Assembly (NCBI GenBank): GCA_964464385.1
Contig: CAYXFZ010000033.1
Location: forward strand, 1 to 25,209
From: CAYXFZ01 sp964464385
GTDB taxonomy: Bacteria; Planctomycetota; UBA1135
DNA: 25,209 nt
Direction: 5' to 3'
Shown here in pieces: positions 8,176-14,973 of this stretch (positions within the stretch are counted from its first letter, which is position 1; each line of letters begins with the position of its first letter). Made by a program: the position numbers and the translations under genes. Under the pieces are notes generated by a model. That model was not told the DNA's origin and made no database searches. It saw nothing but the letters and a program-made list of their open reading frames with translations.

Positions 8176-8270
8176 AAACCCGAACTAAAATAACGGCGCA
8201 TTTCCACCCGAACAAAACCAACATTTTTTGGGCCCGGCACCCAACAAAATGTCATTCTGTTTCGGGTTTA
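8176..8270. repeat. Inverted-repeat element A (nested hairpins)
   Basis: Outer arms lie at 8176-8194 and about 8252-8270: aaacccgaac on the left, reversed as gtttcgggttt on the right, imperfect with one gap. A second, inner pair lies at about 8221-8232 (acattttttggg) and 8240-8250 (cccaacaaaat, extending to gt), with a single bulge and a short GC loop. The right outer arm matches an arm of element B (11908-11928) at 19 of 21 positions. Read on the minus strand the element supplies the last 28 or so codons and the stop of the broken LamG-like gene. The asd remnant begins just beyond. It resembles a small palindromic or MITE-like element; a structured RNA is an alternative. Confidence 0.55.
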
Positions 8271-8912
8271 ATTCACCACTCCCGAAGACGGCGTCCGCAC
8301 CAATGCGGATATTGCCGCTGTAGGTGGCGCTCGTGGAACCCGGAGTTTGAAATCCGGAGGTGGTGGTCTCCAAATTACCGTCCACCCAAAGACTCAAGGA
8401 ACCTGCCGCCCAATCAAACACGCCCGCCCATTCGGAAAACTGATTCAAGGTGACGGACCCACCCTCAATGCGTTGGAAAGAATCGTTGTCCAGACGACGA
8501 CCGGCCAGACCAAAATCACCATTGCCAGCAATGCTCGTGCCAAAGCGATCAAAGTAATTGATGCCGGCGCTGGTCTTGGCCACGGCAAACGAGGTTCCAC
8601 CTGCAACTCCACTCAGCATGCCCAGCGCAGAGGTGGAGATATCCATCCAATCTCCTCCATCAAAGCGCAACACGGACATACCGTGCCGACCACCACCGGT
8701 CGAAAAGATGCCGCAGTCTGAGAAAAACAAGCGCTACCCAGAGATGACTTGTCTTGCCAGCTGGTGCCACCCACCAAGCCACCTCCTGGCAAGTTATCGC
8801 CGTACAAATCTGCGGCATCCAACCCCAACACATTGCCGAGGAAATCTCAAGGAGTCTGAATATCTTGCGGAGAGAGCAGGATCAGGGAGAGGAAGGTCAG
8901 AGGGAAGACCAT
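8185..8912 (-). pseudogene. Broken LamG-like secreted protein
   Basis: ATG at 8912 opens a signal-peptide-like MVFPLTFLSLILLSPQ. After 21 codons an in-frame TGA (8847-8849) interrupts a reading that continues in the same frame with LGLDAADLYGDN, GTSWQDKSSLGS and ASFRPVVV. A shift of frame in the GGT tract near 8687-8700 then leads to GMSVLRFDGGDWMDIS, SEWAGVFDWAAGSLSLWVDG and YSGNIRIGADAVFGSGEL. This is the pattern of concanavalin A-like (LamG) domains in exported planctomycete proteins. The domain should continue past GEL; instead the sequence enters inverted-repeat element A and ends in an unrelated tail (about 28 residues). It lies 22 nt after the MauG-like gene and was probably the last gene of that operon. 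Stop plus frameshift plus truncation indicate decay, unless sequence errors explain them. Confidence 0.7.
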
Positions 8913-8934
8913 GCCCAATTCTACCCGAAAATTA

Positions 8935-10146
8935 TCATGGAGTTTCGCTGGGTTCGTTCAGAGAACGCAGGAAGGCGATGAGATCGGTTTTTTCCCTCTC
9001 GCTGAAATGGGCCGGCTGAAGAGTCTCTTCCCGGTGGCCGAAGGTGGCCATTCCCGGGAGTTCGGAGTAAAAGTCCACGACTTCACGGAGTGTCTGGAAA
9101 CGCCCGTCATGCATATAAGGGGCCGTATTGCCCACATTGCGCAAGGTCGGCGTTTTCCAAGTGCCATCCACGTGCGCATCCAACGCCAGGTACAGAATCT
9201 TTTCGTTGGCTTCCCAACTGGAATCGTCGGAAAACGCCCCGCGACCATTGAAGGGGTCCATGCGCATGGCCCGGATACCGCCTGGCCGTCCCTCTGGAAA
9301 AGGAAACCCGGGCAACACATCAAAGCCCAAGTTGTGAAACTCAGAGTCAGAGAACTCTTTCCCAAAGTGACAAGAAAGACAACGGCCCTTGCCTGCCCAA
9401 AGACGAAAGCCACGCTGGGCATCTACGGGCAACACGAAGTTTGGCTGGCGTGGATTTTTGGAAATGGCGTGGGCAAATCGATCGAAGGGAGACTGGGTAG
9501 GTTGGCGGGCCACGGTGCGTTGGAAAGCGGCCAATGCCTTGCCAACACGAACAAAGTTTTGGTCAAATTGCAGACGTTCTGCTGGAGTGCGCCATTTCCA
9601 AGCACGCCCTTGGGTGGGTGATTCCTCGCGAGAGAAACCTGGCAGTGGATCAGGCAAGTTGGGCAGGGAAGCAAAGGCCTGCTTCCAGAGGGATCGGAAA
9701 TGGGGTTGGCCCATCAGCCAACGCAAAATTCCGACTCGACTGCCGCCCATTTCCAGCGGCCCCTCCAGGGGTTGCAGGGCCTGGGCCCACAAAGAATCCG
9801 CACGACCATCCCAGAAAAACCAACGGGAGCGAGCGGCGTGTCGAATCGCCGGCGCGGCAAGGTGCATCTTGCCCTCACCCTCGGCGACTGCCCGTCCATC
9901 GGCCCAACCCAAAGCGGGATTGTGACAGGTCGCGCAGGAAATCCCGCCCGAGGAGGACAATCCTTTTTCAAAGAAGAGAGCCCGGCCCAATGCTGCGGCA
10001 GCGGAATTGTCGGCGAAGGCATTGGTCGGACTTGCCGAGAGTTCGCCGGTCCACGCGAGGGCAGTTGCCAATTTTTGTTCCCGGCCATCCCAAATCACGG
10101 AAGAATTTTGAGTTGGGAAAAAGGCCAACAGGAAAAGGAAGGTCAT
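8935..10146 (-). CDS. MauG/CcpA-family diheme cytochrome c peroxidase-like protein
   Basis: Protein of 403 residues with a short signal peptide (MTFLFLLAFFPTQ). It has two heme c sites, CATCH (71-75) and CLSCH (256-260). Family context is clear: GRALFFEKGLSSSGGISCATCH, WFFWDGRADSLWAQ, HNLGF after the second heme, TPTLRNVGNTAPYMHDGRF and a final AFLRSLNEP. The family includes bacterial cytochrome c peroxidases and MauG/MbnH enzymes that oxidise tryptophans of partner proteins through a bis-Fe(IV) state. It acts in the periplasm. The start at 10146 was chosen because its ATG overlaps the TGA of the upstream YtkA-like gene (ATGA) and gives a signal peptide; longer upstream frames do not. Whether it detoxifies peroxide or modifies a partner cannot be read from the sequence, but the operon favours a partner role. 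Confidence 0.9.
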   Translation of the reverse strand: MTFLFLLAFFPTQNSSVIWDGREQKLATALAWTGELSASPTNAFADNSAAAALGRALFFEKGLSSSGGISCATCHNPALGWADGRAVAEGEGKMHLAAPAIRHAARSRWFFWDGRADSLWAQALQPLEGPLEMGGSRVGILRWLMGQPHFRSLWKQAFASLPNLPDPLPGFSREESPTQGRAWKWRTPAERLQFDQNFVRVGKALAAFQRTVARQPTQSPFDRFAHAISKNPRQPNFVLPVDAQRGFRLWAGKGRCLSCHFGKEFSDSEFHNLGFDVLPGFPFPEGRPGGIRAMRMDPFNGRGAFSDDSSWEANEKILYLALDAHVDGTWKTPTLRNVGNTAPYMHDGRFQTLREVVDFYSELPGMATFGHREETLQPAHFSEREKTDLIAFLRSLNEPSETP

Positions 10147-10499
10147 GACCCGAAGGCTGAGACTTCCACCGGGAATACGGTGCGCTTCCGTTCCCCTTTG
10201 CGCAAGACATCGACGTAAATTTCCCAGGATCCTGGCATATGAAATAACATTCCTTGTACCAACCAACGACCCGGGGCCATTGGATGGACTTTCGGGGTGG
10301 TCACCATGCCGTGACCGTGCTCCGGCATGTCGGCATCTACGGCAACCGCATCCACCGGGAGATCGGAGATCGTCACCTCCAGATTGAAAAACTTGTTGAG
10401 GGGAACCCCAGCGTCAGGTAGGCGCAATTCGGGCGCAGATGGAGAGCAGGCCGTCGCGCAACCCAGCACGACGGCCAGAGTGGGCGCCGAGAACCGCAC
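10143..10499 (-). CDS. YtkA/FixH-like small lipoprotein, His/Met-rich
   Basis: Protein of 118 residues, GTG start 5 nt after the stop of the YHYH gene and ATGA overlap with the MauG-like gene downstream. An N-terminal signal with lipobox (VLGC at 11-14, alternatively TAC at 16-18) predicts a lipoprotein. The mature part looks like one immunoglobulin-like beta domain of the YtkA/FixH type: FFNLEVTISDLP, a DADMPEHGHGM motif (56-65), then GRWLVQGMLFHMPGSWEIYVDV. The Met and His residues (58, 61, 63, 65, 84, 87, 88) could form a copper site, and Trp79 and Trp92 flank them. Domains of this type appear next to copper and cytochrome oxidase functions. Metal binding, and modification by the neighbouring diheme protein, are inferences. 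Confidence 0.75.
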   Translation of the reverse strand: MRFSAPTLAVVLGCATACSPSAPELRLPDAGVPLNKFFNLEVTISDLPVDAVAVDADMPEHGHGMVTTPKVHPMAPGRWLVQGMLFHMPGSWEIYVDVLRKGERKRTVFPVEVSAFGS

Positions 10500-10504
10500 C
10501 CGAG

Positions 10505-11824
10505 CTAGCGTACTCGCACTCGGTAGGGAAGAGAAAGAGAAGCGACGCCAGCAGAATCAATCTGCAATGCTTGCGACCAGAACGTGCGCCCCATCAGTTT
10601 GCTCGGAATGGAGGCCGTCAGGGCAACCAAGCCAGCGGCATCCGCAGTAAACGGACCATCGGAAGAAATGGGCGGAGAGAGAGCAACGAGGCCGTATTGA
10701 GTCGAGATCGGCCCACCCCCTTTGAGGGACCAAGCCAACATGATGGTGGCGGAGGGTTCCGCCCCACCCACGGCAATGGTCGCCGTCGCACCGCCAATGA
10801 CATCATTGGCGAAAATTTCAAAAGGAGTAAAGGATGTGGCGGTTCCGGGAATCGTCACCTTGCCCCCACCGGGACCCAAATTGGCCGTGTCCACAACACC
10901 GTAGTATTCGGGGCCCACCAAATAGGGATAGACTGGCACCCCGGCGGCATCTAGCGTGGCAAAGTAAGCGTAAGTGCCGGCGGTGTATTCCGGCGTCATG
11001 AGGAATCGACCATTGTGTTCATCCAAGTGGCCGAGCCCAGAGAGAAATTCAAAGTCTTCGATGTAACAGCCAAGCGGATACTGAGCGCTAACATCCGGAC
11101 CCCAATCCCGCTGATTCAACTGTGTTCCATCCGGCAAAGTACGCCGCTGGGTCATGTTTCGGGTTTGGTAGGAAGTGGCCATGCGAACGATACCACCAGA
11201 CGCGTCGGGATTGGCGAAGGCATAAGGGCCGTAAATCGGGTAGCCGTCAAAAGCGAATCCCAGGACAGGAGAATGGTCCACAAAATTTTCTCCCTTTTGG
11301 GCAGCCAAGGAATCGGGAATCTGGTGGTAGTGATAATCCCCGCGCGGTGCCGTGTGCCCCTTGCCCGTATCAAAGGAGAATCCTTCGAAGTACATGGCAT
11401 TTTGATTCCAAATCCCGCGATTGTTGTAAGAGCGCGCATCCTTGGAATTGAAAAAGGGAACTCCATTCACCATGACCCCGATCGGGCCCAAGCCCGTGGG
11501 CCTGTTGTTGGCGGAAGGCGCGGGCGTGCGCGGAATGCGGAATGTCCATCCTTGGTCGGAAATGGAGTTGGGATTGTTGGCCCAAGGACCCACGGCATGA
11601 GAAGGAACTCCAGCAGCCTTCACATACACCTTGGTCGAGGTGTAAGGACTTATTTCCACATCGGCCAAAATGTTGCGAACGATGCTGTCAATGTTGGCAC
11701 TGGGGCTCTGCCCCGTTGTGCCGTCCAGGTTGCGGCGCCAAGACTCGAGGGAAGGGTCGCCCTGGGCGGCCAAAGGGGCGAGACACAAAGCGACAAAAGC
11801 AGGGATGAGCAAGGGATTGCGCAT
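10505..11824 (-). CDS. Secreted YHYH-domain protein with GGGPTST C-terminal module
   Basis: Protein of 439 residues with a signal peptide (MRNPLLIPAFVALCLAPLAAQ). The YHYH domain spans about 60-330: TFRIPRTP, GPIGVMVNGVPFFN, the diagnostic GDYHYHQIP (YHYH at 164-167), FAFDGYPIYGPYA and LDEHNGRF...TPEYTAGTYAYF. Its biochemical function is unknown; the His-rich motif suggests metal binding. Residues about 360-439 carry the module with core GGGPISTQYG, TADAAG and FWSQAL, matching the ends of the CotH and RCC1 proteins in this window. It is first in a tight operon with the YtkA-like lipoprotein and the MauG-like diheme protein. The start ATG at 11824 follows an AT-rich leader and inverted-repeat element B. 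Family is clear; role is not. Confidence 0.88.
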   Translation of the reverse strand: MRNPLLIPAFVALCLAPLAAQGDPSLESWRRNLDGTTGQSPSANIDSIVRNILADVEISPYTSTKVYVKAAGVPSHAVGPWANNPNSISDQGWTFRIPRTPAPSANNRPTGLGPIGVMVNGVPFFNSKDARSYNNRGIWNQNAMYFEGFSFDTGKGHTAPRGDYHYHQIPDSLAAQKGENFVDHSPVLGFAFDGYPIYGPYAFANPDASGGIVRMATSYQTRNMTQRRTLPDGTQLNQRDWGPDVSAQYPLGCYIEDFEFLSGLGHLDEHNGRFLMTPEYTAGTYAYFATLDAAGVPVYPYLVGPEYYGVVDTANLGPGGGKVTIPGTATSFTPFEIFANDVIGGATATIAVGGAEPSATIMLAWSLKGGGPISTQYGLVALSPPISSDGPFTADAAGLVALTASIPSKLMGRTFWSQALQIDSAGVASLSLPYRVRVR

Positions 11825-11859
11825 GGTTCAAGTTTACACCATGTACAAATATACAAATA

Positions 11860-11928
11860 TAAACCCGGAACAGAATAACAGGCCAAGGGAGCCGGGGTGA
11901 AACTGTCTGTTATTCTGTTCCGGGTTTA
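11860..11928. repeat. Inverted-repeat element B (perfect 22-bp arms)
   Basis: A perfect inverted repeat with arms at 11860-11881 and 11907-11928, separated by 25 nt. The arm nearer the diheme cytochrome c gene encodes its last residues (KPGTE) and its TAA stop; the other arm is followed, on the minus strand, by an AT-rich stretch leading to the YHYH gene start. It could act as a terminator between the two operons, with a T-rich rather than pure T tail. The arms match an arm of element A at 19 of 21 positions, which points to a dispersed element rather than a simple terminator. Confidence 0.75.
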
Positions 11929-12698
11929 TTGAGACGGCGGACAAATGCGATCACGTCCAGCACTTGAGAATCTGACAGGAGCTCCTGGGGAAAAGAGGGC
12001 ATGGCGGTGCCCGGGATGCCAGCTCGAATGCGCCAGTAAAGATCGGCATCCGTAGAGCCGCCGTGAAACTCGCCGGCAGTCAGATCACGAGGGCGGATTA
12101 GGCGTCCCGTGGAATCGGGAAGGGCTGGCACACCTTCGGCCTTGCCGTCGGCACCGTGACAAGCGGAACAATGGGCCAGAAAGAGATCGCGGCCGGCACG
12201 AACACGAACCGCAACTTCGGAAGCGTCCGGAACCGCCAGGAGTGCGCCAGGAAGCTGCCCTCGCCCCGCGTTCAGTCGGTGCAATTCCAACACATAATCC
12301 GCCAACAACTCCTGCTCCTCGGCAGTGCAGAGCAATGCAGGCGGCATGCCCACTTCGGGGATCCCTCTGCGGATGGTGCGCAGAACATCGGCGCGAAAAG
12401 CAACACCATTGTCAGTTGAGATGAAGCGAAAAGCCTCGCCGCGAAAGTTGCGTGGCACGAGCGAGGCCACCGTGCCCGCAAGTTTGCCGGCACCATCCCC
12501 CACAGCTCCGTGACAGGAAGAACAATCACGGCGGTAGAGGCGGGCGCCCTCGGCAAACTCCTCTCCAGGCAAAGCTAAATCCGTCTCCGGTAAGGACGCG
12601 GCGGCTGTGGCCCAAAGAGCAGCGGCGACCACAAACACCGACCAAGTCACGGCGGCGAGCACCAAAGTCAGCAGGATGCCCTTCAGGGTCGTGCTCAC
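11910..12698 (-). CDS. Membrane-anchored diheme cytochrome c
   Basis: Protein of 262 residues. One N-terminal membrane segment (about 7-33) is followed by two cytochrome c domains: CSSCH at 59-63 with Met118 (VGMPP) as likely axial ligand, and CSACH at 177-181 with Met233 (GTAMPSF). Each domain has the usual closing helices (ELLADYVLEL; VLDVIAFVRRL). The GTG start overlaps the TGA of the norB-like gene by 4 nt (GTGA), which fixes the start and shows coupling. It probably passes electrons to the NorC/NorB-like pair or serves as a third subunit. The frame is open far upstream inside norB, but that part is not protein-like for this family. The last five residues are encoded by one arm of inverted-repeat element B. 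Confidence 0.88.
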   Translation of the reverse strand: MSTTLKGILLTLVLAAVTWSVFVVAAALWATAAASLPETDLALPGEEFAEGARLYRRDCSSCHGAVGDGAGKLAGTVASLVPRNFRGEAFRFISTDNGVAFRADVLRTIRRGIPEVGMPPALLCTAEEQELLADYVLELHRLNAGRGQLPGALLAVPDASEVAVRVRAGRDLFLAHCSACHGADGKAEGVPALPDSTGRLIRPRDLTAGEFHGGSTDADLYWRIRAGIPGTAMPSFPQELLSDSQVLDVIAFVRRLNKPGTE

Positions 12699-14062
12699 GA
12701 AGTCTCCCCCGTTTGGGAGGACTCTCTTTTTCCCGCACGCAGAACCAGCACAAACCAACTGCCAATCAGCGAAAGAATCCCGACCAACAGGCCGGTGGAC
12801 ATCCAGCCTCCCCAAGCAAGAATCGGCGCCATGTGATCCTGGGCCTCGCTGAAGGACCAGCCACTCCGCACCATGCCCAGGCCCTTGACCCCACCAGCAA
12901 AGATGAGAGCCAAGAAGAACCCCAGGAGGAACAGATTGGTGAGGGCAAACCCGACCCAAAGGTGTTTTTCGCCGGCGGCATGAATGGCGCCGCGCGAAAG
13001 CATCCAGGAAAAACCGGCGCCAAACAAAACCATAGAGTTGATCCCGATGGTACTCCCCATGGCATGGGCCAATGTAATGGTGGTGCCATGGGTGAACCAA
13101 TTCAACGTTGGAATGGAAATTAACAAGGCCAAAACGAGATTCAGGCCTACCCAGGCGGAAGTCGCGGCCAAGAATGCACGGGGCACCCGGTGTTGAGGGG
13201 ACTGACGCCAAACTTCGCGACTCCAAGGTTGGGCCCAGTCCTGAATCAAGGAGAGGAGGACGACCCATTCGGTCATGCTGATACCAAAGGCCATCCACCG
13301 AATCCATTCCGATTGCGGAAGGTGATAGGTGTGATGGGCATAACCAAACATGAGGTTGGTCAAGCCCAACCAGTAGAAGAAAAATGCCTTGCGACTGCGC
13401 GAGGCGCCCTCGCCGCCGACTTGCCCCAACATGCAGATCAAGAGGCCATAGACGAGCATGTTCCAGGAACCGGTCAGGCCCCCATAGGACTTCCATTGCA
13501 CGGACAAATCCCGCACCGGTGCCTCTTCAAACCAGGGAAGCATCCAAAGATGCCCCTCGATGAATGTCCAACTGAACATGACCACTCCGGTGGCCCACAT
13601 CCAAACGTAGACCGGCCATGGCCTCGTGGACTTGCAGGCGGTACGGAAAAAATTCACGACGAAACAAACCCAAGCGGCGGCAATGCAAAGCGAGGCCGGC
13701 CAAGTGAAGTTGAGGTACTCGCGACCACTGAAATGGCCGGTCAAATAGCCGCATAGGGCCAGGGTGCCCGCCGCCAAGAAGAGCCACCACTGGGCATTGG
13801 CCAAACGCCTACTGTGCAGTTGCACATCCAAGGCACGGGGCAAGAAGGCCCAAATGCCACCAATGGCGGCCAGGAAAATCCAAGCTACGGCAAAGGTGAC
13901 ATGGATCGGCCGCAACTTGATGAGTGGGATCAGAGAATCGCCCGGGACGGACCAAGCCAGGAGATGGATGGACCAAGCACCGGCGAGCACGGCCAATAAA
14001 AGAGAGGCACCGGCCGCCAAAAAGTAGCGGAATTCCGGGCCTCGTTGGAGTGAGGGGTTCAT
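12695..14062 (-). CDS. NorB-like heme-copper oxidase family subunit with altered ligands
   Basis: Protein of 455 residues with about twelve membrane segments. The heme-copper family ligands are visible: His54 (LRPIHV, low-spin heme), His171 (EGHLWM), His243-His244 (YAHHTYH) and, in THGTTITLAHAMG, His333 for the high-spin heme. NorB proteins normally read HGTxLTxxHAH here and HLWVE at the earlier site. In this protein the second His of HAH is Met335, and the Glu four residues after His171 (the FeB ligand in NorB) is Leu175; Glu179 matches the next conserved Glu. It is closest to nitric oxide reductase/cbb3-like large subunits, but the reaction is uncertain. ATG at 14062 overlaps the norC-like stop (ATGA); a GTG at 14098 is also in frame. 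The gene lies between norC-like and diheme cytochrome genes. Confidence 0.82.
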   Translation of the reverse strand: MNPSLQRGPEFRYFLAAGASLLLAVLAGAWSIHLLAWSVPGDSLIPLIKLRPIHVTFAVAWIFLAAIGGIWAFLPRALDVQLHSRRLANAQWWLFLAAGTLALCGYLTGHFSGREYLNFTWPASLCIAAAWVCFVVNFFRTACKSTRPWPVYVWMWATGVVMFSWTFIEGHLWMLPWFEEAPVRDLSVQWKSYGGLTGSWNMLVYGLLICMLGQVGGEGASRSRKAFFFYWLGLTNLMFGYAHHTYHLPQSEWIRWMAFGISMTEWVVLLSLIQDWAQPWSREVWRQSPQHRVPRAFLAATSAWVGLNLVLALLISIPTLNWFTHGTTITLAHAMGSTIGINSMVLFGAGFSWMLSRGAIHAAGEKHLWVGFALTNLFLLGFFLALIFAGGVKGLGMVRSGWSFSEAQDHMAPILAWGGWMSTGLLVGILSLIGSWFVLVLRAGKRESSQTGETS

Positions 14063-14526
14063 GAACCCGGCAGGGGTTGGCGGACGGGAGGAAACCACCC
14101 GGGGGGCCAGGATTTCTGCGGAAAGACCCCAGTGTCTCCCATCTCTTCCAAGAAAACCACCAGGGCATAGATCTCGGCCTCACTGAGATCCATGTCCGGC
14201 ATGCTGCCGCGCCCGTTCCGCATGACCCAGGCCAAAGTCTCGTCGCCCAATCGTTCATGCACGTTGGTCAAATCCGGGCCCAAATAGCCACCCATGCCGT
14301 AGAACTGATGACAAACCATGCAATTCTTGGCCAACCAAACCTGCTTCCCCAAAAGACCTTGGGTGGAATGCTCGTTCGCTTGGCCACTCGCCCCCGGATC
14401 CAAAAAGACGCCGAAGGACATCACCAGGAACCCAAGTCCAAGCATGGCCAAGATTCGCCGATTCCAAAGGGAAATGGGATCCTTTGCCGGGGGATTGGGA
14501 GGCTCAGGCACGAGGGAAGGATCCAA
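14059..14526 (-). CDS. NorC-like membrane-anchored cytochrome c
   Basis: Protein of about 155 residues: cytoplasmic Pro-rich start, one membrane helix (about 23-42), then a single cytochrome c domain with CMVCH (69-73), YGMGGYLGPDLTNV and axial Met109 (GRGSMPDM). The string QVWLAKNCMVCHQFYGMGGYLGPDLT follows the NorC pattern closely (first twenty or so residues around the heme). NorC hands electrons to NorB. It heads an operon in which each gene overlaps the next by 4 nt. The start is uncertain: TTG at 14526 gives the full length, GTG at 14514 is an alternative, and neither has a clear ribosome binding site. The last 20 residues are proline-rich and may interact with NorB. Confidence 0.85.
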   Translation of the reverse strand: MDPSLVPEPPNPPAKDPISLWNRRILAMLGLGFLVMSFGVFLDPGASGQANEHSTQGLLGKQVWLAKNCMVCHQFYGMGGYLGPDLTNVHERLGDETLAWVMRNGRGSMPDMDLSEAEIYALVVFLEEMGDTGVFPQKSWPPGWFPPVRQPLPGS

Positions 14527-14640
14527 GCGCGGAAGGATCGGCGCAAGCCCGCGGAATACGAACCACAGCGGTTGTCAATTCTGGGTATCCAAGGTTCAAA
14601 AACGAGCTAATCTGGGTCAAGTTTCTCCCCCCCAATGACC

Positions 14641-14973
14641 ATGTCTGAATCCACCCAATCCTCTTCCGCCTCCCCCGCCCCCGCCAAAACCGACGAACCG
14701 GCCACCTTCCATGAAATGCTGAAGGTCTTGACCGGCCAAATCGTCACCATGGCGAATCCCGAGTCCTACGAAGATGCCGTCGCTGGACACCGCCTGACGA
14801 CGGGCTTCTACAAAGCCAAGATCCTGGGTGTTGGCGAAGACTACCTCTCGGTAGCAACCGAGTACAAACACGCCAAGGGGGAAATCAAAAAAGAACCGGT
14901 CAAGCAATTCATCCCCTTTCACTCCATCAAGCGCATCAGCGTGATGAAGAGTCAGCGGGTGATTCACCTCTAA
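14641..14973 (+). CDS. Small basic beta-rich protein of unknown function
   Basis: Protein of 110 residues beginning MSESTQSSSAS; an ATG two codons earlier (14635) is also possible. After a low-complexity Ser/Ala/Pro tail comes a compact domain: LKVLTGQIVTM, HRLTTGFYKAKILGVGEDYL, then EPVKQFIPFHSIKRISVMK. Alternating hydrophobic strands ending in FIPFHSIKRI recall Sm-like or other small beta-barrel folds, but I cannot assign a family. No signal peptide, so cytoplasmic. It has a pyrimidine tract instead of a Shine-Dalgarno and is divergent from the norC-like gene with about 110 nt between, which must hold both promoters. Its 3' end overlaps the convergent hydrolase gene by 38 nt. Confidence 0.72.
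   Translation: MSESTQSSSASPAPAKTDEPATFHEMLKVLTGQIVTMANPESYEDAVAGHRLTTGFYKAKILGVGEDYLSVATEYKHAKGEIKKEPVKQFIPFHSIKRISVMKSQRVIHL

Noticed and set aside
8163..8176. Short tandem repeat (aactaac twice) beside element A
   Set aside because: Two copies of seven bases only; it could be a target-site trace, but it is too short to call.
8847..8849. TGA as a selenocysteine or read-through codon in the LamG-like gene
   Set aside because: No selenoprotein context or SECIS-like hairpin was seen, the protein is not a redox type, and a frameshift and truncation follow in the same gene.
11015..11878. Plus-strand open frame of 287 codons opposite the YHYH gene
   Set aside because: The minus-strand YHYH protein has a signal peptide and clear motifs; the antisense product has none.
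12699..13496. Upstream extension of the diheme cytochrome c frame
   Set aside because: It runs inside the norB-like gene in another frame and gives non-membrane, non-family sequence; the GTGA overlap at 12695-12698 explains the real start.
14527..14640. Sigma70-type promoters between the norC-like gene and the small plus-strand gene
   Set aside because: Some TTGTCA- and TATCCA-like hexamers occur but none pair at usual spacing, so no promoter is claimed.
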